NCBI GenBank assembly: GCA_021824565.1
Contig: JAKAKL010000122.1
Location: 40,864-104,863 of the forward strand
Direction: 5' to 3'
DNA length: 64,000 nt
DNA from: Bacteroidota bacterium
GTDB taxonomy: Bacteria; Bacteroidota; Ignavibacteria; Ignavibacteriales; Ignavibacteriaceae
The notes under the pieces were generated by a model that was not told the DNA's origin, ran no database searches, and saw only the letters and a list, made by a program, of their open reading frames with translations. The translations under genes and the position numbers were made by a program. Numbering within the stretch: position 1 is the first letter of the stretch; each line of letters begins with the position of its first letter. Below, one piece after another: positions 8,629 to 18,010 of this stretch.

Positions 8629-8766
8629 ATGGGAGATGATATTGCTATTATTGCTTCTATCCGGCTTGCCGGTGTCGAAAGCGGTGAAATAAATTTAATT
8701 AGGGAGTGTCCTGCATGTTTGCATACCTCCTTTTTATCTTTAAAATATTTTGTAAGCGGGAATTAA
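8629..8766 (+). CDS. Possible 45-residue leader ORF before the ABC permease
   Basis: An ATG-initiated frame of 45 codons starts at 8629 and ends with TAA one base before the TTG start of the permease. It contains a CPAC motif near residue 27. There is a weak purine stretch (TGAGA) but no convincing SD, and I recognise no family. The tight junction with the permease start could give translational coupling. It may equally be a chance frame, so the call is weak. Confidence 0.25.
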   Translation: MGDDIAIIASIRLAGVESGEINLIRECPACLHTSFLSLKYFVSGN

Positions 8767-8767
8767 A

Positions 8768-10345
8768 TTGTTTCCATTATTTTACTTATACTGGCGGATT
8801 GCAGCTAATGATCTCAAAGAAAAATTTTTCTCAAAAAGTACTTTCGCGGGCGCAATTGTTCTAATTATCCTTTCAATATTTTTTATCGCCTTCGGATATT
8901 CTTTAGGCTACGGGATTATATATTCGTATTATCATCATGAATTTAAAATGGGGGTTTCCGTAAATTATGCAGTAAAGCTTTTCTTAATGATGAGCGTATT
9001 TTTTATTATGGCTAATGCTCTTGCTCCGCTAAAGTTTATGAAGCAGCTAAATTATCACGTACTTAAAATCTTTCCTATAAATACTGCGGCTATTTTTACC
9101 TTTGATTTAATTATCGGCTTCATTGATTTAAGGCTGGTTCTTTTATTTGAGGTGCTGATTTCTTTAACGGCGGGAACAGGCGGCTTTTCATTTTCAATTT
9201 TACATAGCTTATCATTATTAATAATGTCGGTCAGCTTAATTTATTTGATTCATCTTACAACAGAACTGATAAGAAGCTTTGTAAAAGTATTAACCTCGCT
9301 GCTCACATATAAAATAATTGGGGCGATAATTGCAACGGCAATTCTTGCTTACTTCTTTATCTTAAAAAATATTCCATTGAAATACTTTCTTAGGAATAAT
9401 CCTATCGCATGGAATATTAATTCAATTTTCTCTTATGTACTTTTTAAGGATGTTCATTGGATTTATAATAGTATTATGATAAACCTTGTTTGCTCGGTGG
9501 GTCTGTTTGCCGCAATAATTGCCGTGAGGATGCTGCATAATAATTTAGTATCACAAAGATTGATTCATGAAAATCAGGCTTTTAAAGAGAAGAAAAAAAG
9601 AATAACATTTCCGATTTCTATATTCCCGGATAATATAAGAATGTATCTAATGAAAGATATGAGATACATAAGCAGGAGCAACCGTGTTTTAACTGCTGTG
9701 TTTGTTGAGATCATAATTATATGCGTTGTATTTTACTTCCACTTTACTCACTCAAGAATTTATGATCATTTTTTAGTTGCTATGGGTTTTATAATAATCG
9801 GGCCTGTAATGCTCTGGGATTTTTATCTTAGCAACTACTGGGGCTTTGAGAAAATAGGATTCGGCTTTTATTTGTTCTCGCCTGCCGAGATGCGTTATGC
9901 AATTCTTTCCAAGAACATCAGCTTTATTTTTGTCAAATCTATTTTGATTTTATTGATGAGCCTGACAGTCAGCCTTTTATACTCGTTCAAATATTTTATG
10001 CCGGTGTTGATAATAAATTTTATTTTAGTCTTAATCATGATTATGTTCTCAAACATTATAGCAGTAAGGAATCCTTATCCTGTCGACTTGAAAGAAGATA
10101 CTTTCTCGCAGACGCAGCCTGGAAAGTTCTCCTTAGCCGGCTTCATAGGGCTGCTCTTATATTTAATACTGCCGTGCTTACTGATATTTGTTATTTATAA
10201 AAGCGGGGCGGGAATAATTTTTTATGCGTCTTCACTTTTGATATTATCCCTTTGCGCTGCGCTTTACTTTTTTATGCTAGCATACAGCTCTTCGCTGCTT
10301 AATGAGGAAAAAGAAACTATTTATAAAACTTTAATAAAGATATGA
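8768..10345 (+). CDS. ABC transporter membrane subunit
   Basis: A 525-residue integral membrane protein with roughly ten or more hydrophobic segments across its whole length. It resembles permeases of ABC-2-like exporters seen in Firmicutes and Bacteroidota. It begins with TTG at 8768 and its stop overlaps the ATG of the ATPase gene by 4 bp, so the two are translationally coupled and make one transporter. A hydrophilic, Lys-rich loop lies near residues 270-290. The substrate is unknown. The pairing of a single permease with a single DrrA-like ATPase suggests export rather than uptake. Confidence 0.8.
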   Translation: MFPLFYLYWRIAANDLKEKFFSKSTFAGAIVLIILSIFFIAFGYSLGYGIIYSYYHHEFKMGVSVNYAVKLFLMMSVFFIMANALAPLKFMKQLNYHVLKIFPINTAAIFTFDLIIGFIDLRLVLLFEVLISLTAGTGGFSFSILHSLSLLIMSVSLIYLIHLTTELIRSFVKVLTSLLTYKIIGAIIATAILAYFFILKNIPLKYFLRNNPIAWNINSIFSYVLFKDVHWIYNSIMINLVCSVGLFAAIIAVRMLHNNLVSQRLIHENQAFKEKKKRITFPISIFPDNIRMYLMKDMRYISRSNRVLTAVFVEIIIICVVFYFHFTHSRIYDHFLVAMGFIIIGPVMLWDFYLSNYWGFEKIGFGFYLFSPAEMRYAILSKNISFIFVKSILILLMSLTVSLLYSFKYFMPVLIINFILVLIMIMFSNIIAVRNPYPVDLKEDTFSQTQPGKFSLAGFIGLLLYLILPCLLIFVIYKSGAGIIFYASSLLILSLCAALYFFMLAYSSSLLNEEKETIYKTLIKI

Positions 10346-11118
10346 TTGAAATAAAAGAGCTTTCAAAAAATTTTGCCGGGGTGCAGGCGTTAGATAAAAT
10401 AAATTTATCAATTCATGATAAATCAATTTTCGGATTTGTAGGACCGAACGGCGCAGGCAAATCAACCACGATAAATATTTTAACGGGAATAGTTCCGCCT
10501 TCTGAAGGAAGCGTTAAAATTCTTGGATATGATTTAAAAGAAAACCCTGTTGAAATAAAAAGGAGAATCGGAGTTATACCTGAAAGACTTGCTTTATTTG
10601 ACGGGCTTACGGGGGAAGAGCATCTTACTTTTGTCGGAAAGATTTACGGGCTGGAACAAAAAATTTTAACCAACCGGATAAATGAGCTGCTGTATTTTTT
10701 CGAATTAACTTCAGCGAGAGACCGCTTGATAGAAACCTATTCGCAAGGGATGAGAAAGAAACTTGCATTTGCTTCGGCAATAATTCATGCTCCGGATATT
10801 TTATTTCTTGATGAGCCGTTTGAAAATGTAGATCCTATTTTTCGCAAAAAGATGAGAGATATTTTAATCCGGATGAGAAATAACGGGAAAACGATATTAA
10901 TTACTTCTCATGCATTAATAGAGCTTGAAGATATCTGCGATGAAGTGGCAATAATAAACAAAGGTAAGATAGTTTACCAGAGCAGAACGGAAGACATCCG
11001 AAAAAAAATAAAGGATGAGATCAGCCGCGAAACGTACCAGTCGTTGGAAGAAATATTCTTGGATGTAGTAGGCGGTTCAGATGAAGAAGAAAAAGATAAT
11101 AAATTATCCTGGCTTTGA
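10342..11118 (+). CDS. ABC transporter ATP-binding subunit
   Basis: A 258-residue ABC ATPase with Walker A GPNGAGKST near residue 36, signature YSQGMRKKL near residue 133, Walker B ILFLDEP, and the switch histidine in TSHALIE. It belongs to the DrrA/CcmA-like export group and energises the permease encoded just upstream, with which it overlaps by 4 bp (ATGA). The C-terminal 40 residues are charged and form the usual variable extension. No further transporter subunit follows; the next gene is on the opposite strand. Confidence 0.92.
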   Translation: MIEIKELSKNFAGVQALDKINLSIHDKSIFGFVGPNGAGKSTTINILTGIVPPSEGSVKILGYDLKENPVEIKRRIGVIPERLALFDGLTGEEHLTFVGKIYGLEQKILTNRINELLYFFELTSARDRLIETYSQGMRKKLAFASAIIHAPDILFLDEPFENVDPIFRKKMRDILIRMRNNGKTILITSHALIELEDICDEVAIINKGKIVYQSRTEDIRKKIKDEISRETYQSLEEIFLDVVGGSDEEEKDNKLSWL

Positions 11119-11223
11119 ACGTAAAGATAGTGACAAAGATATTTTAAACATCCTAATTTTTGAGACTGCACATATATCAAATATTTCTTTGAACTTGAAA
11201 AATAAGACAAATGGATAAGTAAG

Positions 11224-11367
11224 TTATTTCATCTTTTGAATGTTTGAGAAAAGAAATGCGGCGGCAATGCCGATGGCAATTCCCAGCGCCAGATGTCTGG
11301 TTGCAAGCCCCAGGATAACTCCGAAAACAACTCCGAGACCGAGCATGTTTCTATCTTTTTTCTTCAT
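11224..11367 (-). CDS. Small glycine-rich membrane protein
   Basis: This 47-residue protein has a basic start (MKKKD) followed by a single hydrophobic hairpin rich in Gly, Ala and Leu: LGLGVVFGVILGLATRHLALG, described here as residues 9-29, then IAIGIAAAFLF. The spacing of glycines is zipper-like. An SD (GGAGAG) lies about 7 bp before the start, and the gene follows hemH on the same strand after 25 bp. It is probably the last gene of the asparaginase-dinB-hemH operon. The function is unknown. Confidence 0.6.
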   Translation of the reverse strand: MKKKDRNMLGLGVVFGVILGLATRHLALGIAIGIAAAFLFSNIQKMK

Positions 11368-11392
11368 AATACTCTCCTTTCATTTTGCAAAA

Positions 11393-12412
11393 TTAATTAG
11401 AATGTTTCAGCACAATTTTCTTCAGTGTTTCAATCCACAAAGGATGATCGTTCAAACTTTCAACTAACTGTAGTTTCTCCCCGCCGTGTTCGAGGAATAA
11501 TTTGTTATAGTCTATGCCGATCTCGACAATAGTTTCAAGACAATCAGCTACGAACGCAGGACTAAATACTAAAATTTTTTTCACGCCTTCATTAGCCTTC
11601 TTGATTATTACTTTGTCTGCAAAAGGCTCAAGCCATTTCTTATCCAGCCTCGATTGAAAACAGACGGTATATTTTCCTTTTGGAATATTTAGCTTCTCGA
11701 CGAGCAGCCTTGTAGTTGCATAGCAGGCAGCCTTGTAGCAGTATTTATTGTCGTCATTAATTTCATTCTCACAGTTATGATCTGAACATGGTTTGCCGTC
11801 GGTATAAACCTTATCAACCTGTCTTACCGGCAGTCCGTGATAACTGAAGATAAAATGATCGTATTCATTTAGATTATATTTTTTTGCCCGCTCTGCAATT
11901 GTATTAATGAAACCATCATCGTCATAAAATTGACTGATAATTTTAATCTCCGGTATAACCCACCACCTGCTGATGATCTTCATTGCTTTATCAACTGCGC
12001 TTCCCGTGCTGGCAGAAGCGTATTGAGGAAATAAGGGTATAATAATTATTTTATCGTAAGATTTTTTTCTCATCCGCTCAAGCACGTCAATCATACCTGG
12101 ATTTTGGTAGCGCATAGCAAGCTCAACTTCAAAATTATCTCCAAGCAAGCTCTGCAATTTTTCCTTTACGCTGTTGCCGTAAATAATAATCGGCGATCCT
12201 TTCGCGGTCCACAGCAGCTTGTAAATCTTTGCCGACTTTGGCGCGCGGAATGGAACTATAATTAAATTGACAAGAATCTTTCTAAGCAGCCAGGGAATAT
12301 CTATTACACGGGGATCATTTAAAAACTCGAAAAGATACTTTCTTACGTCAGCGGTAGAAGGGCTGTCAGGTGTGCCAAGGTTTATTAATAGTACTCCGGT
12401 TTTTTTATTCAT
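11393..12412 (-). CDS. hemH: Ferrochelatase
   Basis: This 339-residue ferrochelatase inserts Fe2+ into protoporphyrin IX, the last step of protohaem synthesis. It starts with the family signature TGVLLINLGTPDSP. It shows the metal-site histidine in FSYHGLPVRQ (near residue 195), followed by the Cys-rich stretch DHNCENEINDDNKYCYKAACYAT typical of many bacterial enzymes. SRLDKKWLEP and the final conserved glutamate region (CLETIVEIG) are present. It lies 19 bp after the DinB-like gene and apart from the main hem operon at 25.5-35 kb. Together with that operon and hemL it completes the protoporphyrin-dependent pathway. Confidence 0.95.
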   Translation of the reverse strand: MNKKTGVLLINLGTPDSPSTADVRKYLFEFLNDPRVIDIPWLLRKILVNLIIVPFRAPKSAKIYKLLWTAKGSPIIIYGNSVKEKLQSLLGDNFEVELAMRYQNPGMIDVLERMRKKSYDKIIIIPLFPQYASASTGSAVDKAMKIISRWWVIPEIKIISQFYDDDGFINTIAERAKKYNLNEYDHFIFSYHGLPVRQVDKVYTDGKPCSDHNCENEINDDNKYCYKAACYATTRLLVEKLNIPKGKYTVCFQSRLDKKWLEPFADKVIIKKANEGVKKILVFSPAFVADCLETIVEIGIDYNKLFLEHGGEKLQLVESLNDHPLWIETLKKIVLKHSN

Positions 12413-12431
12413 AAATAAAATTCTTGTTAGT

Positions 12432-12977
12432 TTACCAATTCATTCTATTTCGCAAAGAAATTATCTGAGCGACATGATGTTTCCCATGCCATGCGTATAC
12501 GCCGATATTTCTTTCAAGCGCAACTAGACCAAGCTCCGGATGAATGAACGTTTTCTTGAAATCATCGAGCGGCACGGCTCTTAATAAAGCCGCAAATCTT
12601 TTCTGCAGCGCCTCAAATAAATCAAGCGATACGGAGACCGGTGTATTAATTGTATCGGGCAGTTTAGCCCAAAGTTTTTCATCGTAGGATTTAATGATCG
12701 GCTGTTTTTCAGTTAAGGTGAGCTTAAACCTTATGAAAGAATTCATATGACTGTCGGGCAGATGGTGAACTACCTGCTTGACTGTCCAGCCGTCAGGTCT
12801 GTATTGAGTGTTTAACTGCTCTTCATTGAGGTCTTCAACTGCGTTTCTTAGCAGCGACGGCGCCTCTTCATAATCTTTGATGTATTTATTTTTCAATTCC
12901 TCCGTCAGCTCTCCTTCAAATTTAAACTTGCCGATCGGATATTTTAGTTCTTCAAGGTTTGTTTCCTGCATTGTCAT
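12432..12977 (-). CDS. DinB/YfiT-family metal-dependent protein (bacillithiol transferase-like)
   Basis: A 181-residue four-helix DinB-superfamily protein of the YfiT subgroup. It begins KYPIGKFKFEGELT and has the metal-site histidines in VVHHLPDSHMN (near residue 65) and AWHGKHHVAQI (near residue 163), a His triad typical of thiol-S-transferases of this fold. YfiT relatives transfer bacillithiol to electrophiles, and similar enzymes are widespread in Bacteroidota. The specific thiol here is inferred. It sits 10 bp downstream of the asparaginase-like gene and 19 bp upstream of hemH, so all three are probably co-transcribed. Confidence 0.85.
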   Translation of the reverse strand: MTMQETNLEELKYPIGKFKFEGELTEELKNKYIKDYEEAPSLLRNAVEDLNEEQLNTQYRPDGWTVKQVVHHLPDSHMNSFIRFKLTLTEKQPIIKSYDEKLWAKLPDTINTPVSVSLDLFEALQKRFAALLRAVPLDDFKKTFIHPELGLVALERNIGVYAWHGKHHVAQIISLRNRMNW

Positions 12978-12987
12978 TATTTTTAAT

Positions 12988-13995
12988 TTATCCTTTTATT
13001 AAATAATCTGAATCAGTTAATTTATTTTCTCCGTCTGCATAAACTGCATATTGAAATCCTTTTTGGATAGCATAAGCGCCAACCTCACCGTCTTTATTCA
13101 ACGCGATGAATCCGACTTGAAAATCTTTATAATTTTTTTGCATTTCTGCAATCCTCTCAACCGCCGCAACGCAAGCTTCCTTTGGAGATTTCCCGAGCCT
13201 CATTTGCTCGACTACTGTATGACTGCCGGCTATCTTTATAACAGATTCGCCCAGCCCGGTTGCTGCCGCTGCGCCGACGTTATTATCGGAAAAAAGTCCC
13301 GCTCCAATTATAGCAGAATCCGCAACACGCCCGTGCATTTTAAAAGCTATTCCGCTGGTCGTGCATACTCCGGCAATATTCCCAGACGAATCGAGCGCGA
13401 GCATTCCAATTGTATCATGATTGTGTTCGTCGATTTTCATTGGAGTATAATTATTTTGCTTAAGCCATTTTTCCCATTGTTCTTTTGATTCATTCGTAAG
13501 AAGATTTACTTTCTTAAATCCATTTGCAAGCGCGAATTCCAGAGCGCCGCTGCCAACAATCATAACATGCGGAGTCTTTTCCATAATCTTCCTCGCAACC
13601 GATGACGCATGAACTATATCCTGAAGAAACGCAACCGAGCCTGCATTTCCGAATTCATCCATAATGCAAGAATCGAGCGTAACATAGCCGTCCCTATCCG
13701 GCAAGCCGCCGTAGCCTACTGTATTAATTTTAGGATCAGCTTCAATTACATTAACGCCTTTTTCTACGGCATCAAGACATCTTCCGTTTGAGCTTAAAAT
13801 TTTCCACGCTGCTTCGTTTGCGGGTATTCCAAAGTTCCAAGTAGATATTACTATAGGCTTTGTAATTTTATTTTTTCTTCTGCTTAGCTTTTCAATCTTA
13901 CTCGAAATTTTTTCAGACGGCAAAGCAGCCTTTGTTAATGCCGCCGCCGAAGTCAGCGTAATGGTGTTCAAAATAAATTTTCTTCTGGAAGTCAT
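12988..13995 (-). CDS. N4-(beta-N-acetylglucosaminyl)-L-asparaginase / isoaspartyl peptidase family
   Basis: This 335-residue Ntn-hydrolase cleaves itself before a nucleophilic threonine. The site HDTIGM places the break before T195, giving alpha and beta chains, and the sequence around it matches glycosylasparaginases. The protein starts MTSRRKFILN, a twin-arginine (Tat) signal of the SRRxFL kind, followed by a hydrophobic Ala/Thr stretch, so it is likely exported folded to the periplasm. It would release N-glycan-linked aspartate or hydrolyse isoaspartyl bonds. It is the first gene of the minus-strand operon with dinB-like and hemH genes (gap 10 bp). An SD (GGAGG) precedes the ATG. Confidence 0.9.
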   Translation of the reverse strand: MTSRRKFILNTITLTSAAALTKAALPSEKISSKIEKLSRRKNKITKPIVISTWNFGIPANEAAWKILSSNGRCLDAVEKGVNVIEADPKINTVGYGGLPDRDGYVTLDSCIMDEFGNAGSVAFLQDIVHASSVARKIMEKTPHVMIVGSGALEFALANGFKKVNLLTNESKEQWEKWLKQNNYTPMKIDEHNHDTIGMLALDSSGNIAGVCTTSGIAFKMHGRVADSAIIGAGLFSDNNVGAAAATGLGESVIKIAGSHTVVEQMRLGKSPKEACVAAVERIAEMQKNYKDFQVGFIALNKDGEVGAYAIQKGFQYAVYADGENKLTDSDYLIKG

Positions 13996-14030
13996 GCACT
14001 ATCCTCCGTGTTGAATTCATTTTTACAATT

Positions 14031-14106
14031 CTTAAACTTACACTTGAGCTTGAACTCTAAAATAGTTCAGGTACAAGATCAAGTTCAAGCGTAAGTTCAA
14101 GTTTTG
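14031..14106. repeat. REP-like imperfect palindrome, copy 1
   Basis: The left arm CTTACACTTGAGCTTGAACT and the right arm (AGTTCAGGTACAAGATCAAG continuing through TTCAAGCGTAAGTTCAAG) form a long imperfect hairpin. The same words (AACTTGA, CTTAAACTT, TCAAGTTTAAG) recur at 17146, 35001 and 61864. It lies between the subtilisin and asparaginase genes and could act as a transcription or mRNA-end element. Confidence 0.6.
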
Positions 14107-14115
14107 AAAATATTG

Positions 14116-17010
14116 CTACTTCAAATAAATCATTTTTTTTGTTTCATCAAAACCGGGCGCGATAAGTCTGTAAAAATAAATCCCGCTTGAGAACTTACTT
14201 GCGCCGGGATAAAATCGAACCGAATACTTTCCCGCTTCTTTGTTTTCATTGACAAGATCGGCAACCTGATTTCCCAGCACATCGTAAACTTTTAAAGAAA
14301 CATATCCGCTTTTTGCAAGCTGAAACTTTATTGTTGTTTCGGGATTAAACGGATTAGGATAATTCTGTGAAAGCTCATAAACATATGGAACTGCGGGTTT
14401 ATCGTTTACGGCGGTAATTATGTCCTGATATTTTGTGCGGGCTTCGCCGACGGCAGTCCGCAAATCATTGAGGCTGTATCCTCCTGCCACCGCGAAGGCA
14501 ACATCAATTGTATCATAAGCAGGAATATTAAACGGACCTCCGGAAGTTACTTCGGAAATATCGCCCGGTCCGGCATTGGCTTTTCCAATTCCGCTTGACA
14601 GCGCCTGCCATTTTTCCGCGAATGAAAAGCCGTCATAAATCGAGAAACCGTTGTCGCCGCCGGGATTTAAAATTCCCCAATAGCCGTAATTGTTTGATGA
14701 GATCAAAGCAGTAGCCATCATTTTAGGCTGGCTGTTGTTTGCGTGGTAAGCGTAGCCAAGGTTTCCGGTATAATCGTAATAAGTGTAATCGCTGTCGCCG
14801 TTCACTAAATCCCAGTCGAAAAATAACCCGGTATATAAATTTGAGATTGCATTGGAGTTATTATTTACAATGCTGTATCGAAGGATTATATAATTATTGT
14901 CCGGCGTATTTACAAAGCTGTAAGAGCGAAGCCTTACGGTAACTCCTAATTTAGTTGAGCCTGCGCCGTCGTCGTTAAAAACAGTTGTGCCTTCCTGGTA
15001 GCCAGAAGCAGTAAGAATAGAAAATGGCTGAAGAGGAACGAAAGCAGTATCCTGATTTTGTCCCTGGTTATTGTCTCTTGCTTCATCAGAAATATTCGTT
15101 GCGGAAGTTCCGAGCATAAGCGCACCTTCAAAAGCCAGATTAGCTCCGCCATTGTATGTAATACCGTTCCCCTGGATATTGTTTGGATAATCATTAAAGA
15201 CCAGCGCGCCTTTGCTCGTGATAGTTAATGCGAGATTACCGGCAGACTGCGTTAGGTAAGACGGATTAACCTGCATATCGAAAAGCTGGAAGTCATTATA
15301 CGTTCCTCCGCTGAAGTTAAGAATAAATTGCAGCATTCCGTCCATTGGCAATGTGTTTGAGAGTTTTATAGAAAACATTGCGGAATAATTATCTGTTGAA
15401 TCAAGCGTGCCTAAATGCGTAATTGTATAGCTCCCATTAACAACAGATGCATAAGGACAATTGCTTTGCAGCGATACGTTAATATTATCGACCGGTTTAA
15501 GATAATTTCTAAACATTACTCCAATGTTTATAGTTTCACCGGGTTCAAAGATTCCATTGTTGTTGTCGCCCGCAGCGTTATCATAAAAGCTGATATTATC
15601 GGCGCGGACAGCTTGAGAATTTGTATCGGCTAAAGTTTTGTACGCATTAATTCTTCCGCCTCCAAGCTGATGGATGTAAGCGGGATTTTGCGCATCAATG
15701 TTATCTGCGTTTACTCTAATCTGCTGCGCTATTTGAAGCGGAGAATAATTTGGGAATCTCGAAAAGGCAAGCCCGGCAAGTCCCGCAACAAGCGGCGAAG
15801 CGAATGAAGTACCGTAACCTACATCATAATATGTATTAGGCTGCCAGGTCGAGGTAATCGCATCGCCAGGAGCTGCAACAGCAATGTTAGTCCCATAATT
15901 TGAATAGGAAGATTTTTGATCAGTTTGATTTGTAGCTGCAACAGAAACAACTCCTTTGTAAGAAGCCGGATAAAAGTATTCATTGTTTCCATCGTTACCG
16001 GCTGCCGCAACAATTAAAACTCCTTTTGAAATTGCGTAGTCAATTACTTCCTGTTCAGCATTTGAATATCCGCCTCCGCCCCAGCTGCAGTTGATAACTT
16101 TCGCGCCATGATCAACAGCGTATTTAATGCCGTCAAATCCGAAAACAATTAATGGTTCGCCATTAGAAGTAATATCTCCTTCGGCTACTTTCACAGGCAT
16201 AAGTTTGCAGTTGTATCCAATGCCTGCAACACCAATTTTGTTATTCGTAACAGCAGAAGCGACGCCAGCTACAAAAGTTCCATGATAAAAATGGGCTGGA
16301 TCCGAAGAGTAGTCTTCGATAGGATTGTTATCAGGTGTTGCATTTCCAAATCCGTCTCCAGCGCCGCCGAAGTCCCAGCCGATAGAATCTCCGGGAAAAT
16401 TTGTATCTGTCTGCCAGTTAGGATTGTGCCATATATTTCCGTATAAATCAGGATGAGACCAATCCACGCCGGTATCAACAATACCAATAATAATATTAGG
16501 ACTGCCGGTTGAGATATTCCATGCATCGACTGCATCAATCAATGCCAAATTATACTGCTGCGAGAACAAGGAATCATCCGGAGTTGAATTAACACTTACC
16601 GGAATATAAGCTGGCTTGCGTAAAAATCTCGGCTCTGCCCATTCAACGTCATTCATACTTTCAACTTTTGCCGCAACTGTTACCGGATCGGTGTTATCAT
16701 CATATTTTATTGAATAGATTCGATTCAATCCTATATTGGTTCCATTACTTTTTTCTCCAAAGACTGATTGAGTGGAATAGAACTTATATTTTTTGAAAGC
16801 ATTATTTAATTCCGAAGTGTAATCAGGACGCTTAAGCATTCCTAAAGGCTGACCTTTGAACTTAACTATCAACGTATTTGATAGATAATAAACATTGCCG
16901 TGTTTGATGACTACGCCGCCGCTTTTTTTTTGCGTCATTCCCAGGCTTATTATTATCATAACGAAGACAGAGAATATTTTATAAAAACTTTTTGAGTTTA
17001 ATTTTTTCAT
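14116..17010 (-). CDS. Secreted subtilisin-like (S8) protease with T9SS sorting domain
   Basis: This 964-residue secreted protease has an N-terminal signal (hydrophobic stretch IFSVFVMIIISLG, residues about 12-25), a propeptide, then an S8 domain. The catalytic triad is visible: Asp in GIVDTGVDWSHPDL, His in HGTFVAGVAS and Ser in GTSFASPLVAGLAG. A region of beta-sandwich type follows (about 460-880), after which comes a type IX secretion C-terminal sorting domain of about 75 residues, NYPNPFNPETTIKFQL through the final KKMIYLK. It is therefore probably exported by Sec and the T9SS and attached to or released from the cell surface. It seems monocistronic, flanked by two REP-like hairpins. Confidence 0.93.
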   Translation of the reverse strand: MKKLNSKSFYKIFSVFVMIIISLGMTQKKSGGVVIKHGNVYYLSNTLIVKFKGQPLGMLKRPDYTSELNNAFKKYKFYSTQSVFGEKSNGTNIGLNRIYSIKYDDNTDPVTVAAKVESMNDVEWAEPRFLRKPAYIPVSVNSTPDDSLFSQQYNLALIDAVDAWNISTGSPNIIIGIVDTGVDWSHPDLYGNIWHNPNWQTDTNFPGDSIGWDFGGAGDGFGNATPDNNPIEDYSSDPAHFYHGTFVAGVASAVTNNKIGVAGIGYNCKLMPVKVAEGDITSNGEPLIVFGFDGIKYAVDHGAKVINCSWGGGGYSNAEQEVIDYAISKGVLIVAAAGNDGNNEYFYPASYKGVVSVAATNQTDQKSSYSNYGTNIAVAAPGDAITSTWQPNTYYDVGYGTSFASPLVAGLAGLAFSRFPNYSPLQIAQQIRVNADNIDAQNPAYIHQLGGGRINAYKTLADTNSQAVRADNISFYDNAAGDNNNGIFEPGETINIGVMFRNYLKPVDNINVSLQSNCPYASVVNGSYTITHLGTLDSTDNYSAMFSIKLSNTLPMDGMLQFILNFSGGTYNDFQLFDMQVNPSYLTQSAGNLALTITSKGALVFNDYPNNIQGNGITYNGGANLAFEGALMLGTSATNISDEARDNNQGQNQDTAFVPLQPFSILTASGYQEGTTVFNDDGAGSTKLGVTVRLRSYSFVNTPDNNYIILRYSIVNNNSNAISNLYTGLFFDWDLVNGDSDYTYYDYTGNLGYAYHANNSQPKMMATALISSNNYGYWGILNPGGDNGFSIYDGFSFAEKWQALSSGIGKANAGPGDISEVTSGGPFNIPAYDTIDVAFAVAGGYSLNDLRTAVGEARTKYQDIITAVNDKPAVPYVYELSQNYPNPFNPETTIKFQLAKSGYVSLKVYDVLGNQVADLVNENKEAGKYSVRFYPGASKFSSGIYFYRLIAPGFDETKKMIYLK

Positions 17011-17145
17011 ATGAAGCCAGAGACCCTTATAATAGTTGATAACTGCAAAACAATATTAATAAAACTTGAAATAATAACAACGGCTATTGTGATAGTAAGA
17101 AAGAAAATAAGACGCCGGGCACTCCATTTAAAGTTATTTTTTAAT

Positions 17146-17184
17146 CGCTTAAACTTGAGCTTTATTCAGGCCCAAGTTTAAGCG
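17146..17184. repeat. REP-like palindrome, copy 2
   Basis: A perfect 12-bp inverted repeat (CGCTTAAACTTG at 17146-17157, CAAGTTTAAGCG at 17173-17184) has a 15-nt loop. It lies between the outer-membrane barrel gene and the subtilisin gene and may protect or end the barrel mRNA. It shares its core with the elements at 14031, 35001 and 61864. Confidence 0.7.
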
Positions 17185-17210
17185 CATATAGTTATAATGA
17201 TTAGAATAAT

Positions 17211-17843
17211 TTAAAAAGTATATCCGGCAACTAAGGCAAAGACGCCGTTAGTAATAGTTAAGTTGTTGCCGGAATTGTCGATAGTATTTAATCCGAGAGT
17301 ATAGCGGAGGGAGAAATCAAGCAAAGAACTGGCAATTTTAAATCCAACTCCACCGCCAAACGCAAGCCCCAAATCGAATCCTTTAGTTTGGTCTTTTATA
17401 TCGGTTGTCAGAGTTTGGTTGCCTTGAGTGACGTCATTGCTTGCAGCAATATTAAACGCAAAGGAAGGTCCGGCATAAATGTCCGGCAGAATATTTTCAG
17501 AGCCTGAAATCGGGATATAATATTTTACAAGGACAGGTATTTCAATATAGTTATATGTCCAAGTTTCATTTACGCCGCCGCCGGATCTTGTAGCTCCTTT
17601 CATTGTAAAAGCTAATTCCGGCTGTATAGCAAACATTTCATTCAGCGGATAATTTACAAATCCGCCTATGTACAACCCATTTTTAGAGCTTAAATTACTG
17701 CCAAGTGCAGAAGCGTCTTTCCCGTTTAGGGTAGAGAAATTCAGACCGACAGTAGCCCCGAACCTTAAGTCTGTCTGTGCGCTGGCAGTAACAGTTAATC
17801 CCATAAGAACAAAACAAAAACATGCGAGCATCGAGTTTTTCAT
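17211..17843 (-). CDS. Outer-membrane beta-barrel protein (PorT/OmpA-like porin fold)
   Basis: A 210-residue protein with a clear signal peptide (MKNSMLACFCFVLMGLTVTASAQ, cleavage after ASA). The remainder is made of alternating amphipathic beta strands ending in a terminal aromatic (VAGYTF), the usual signature of an outer-membrane barrel. Motifs such as FGATVGLNFSTL, YIEIPVLVKYYIP and SLRYTLGLNTID are typical of the PorT-like outer membrane beta-barrel family common in this phylum. It lies upstream of the T9SS protease on the same strand with a hairpin in between. No specific ligand or role can be assigned. Confidence 0.85.
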   Translation of the reverse strand: MKNSMLACFCFVLMGLTVTASAQTDLRFGATVGLNFSTLNGKDASALGSNLSSKNGLYIGGFVNYPLNEMFAIQPELAFTMKGATRSGGGVNETWTYNYIEIPVLVKYYIPISGSENILPDIYAGPSFAFNIAASNDVTQGNQTLTTDIKDQTKGFDLGLAFGGGVGFKIASSLLDFSLRYTLGLNTIDNSGNNLTITNGVFALVAGYTF

Positions 17844-18010
17844 AACTTACTCCTATAATTTTACATACAAAAATAATTTTGGGAATTCTGGGGTAATTAG
17901 AAAGCCAGAAGTGCACAATTTTTTCGCTTTGTTAGCGGCATCAAACAACCGGTTTTGGGGCTTCAAAATTTGAGTAAAATGTTTATCGTATTTATATATT
18001 AAAAGAAGAT

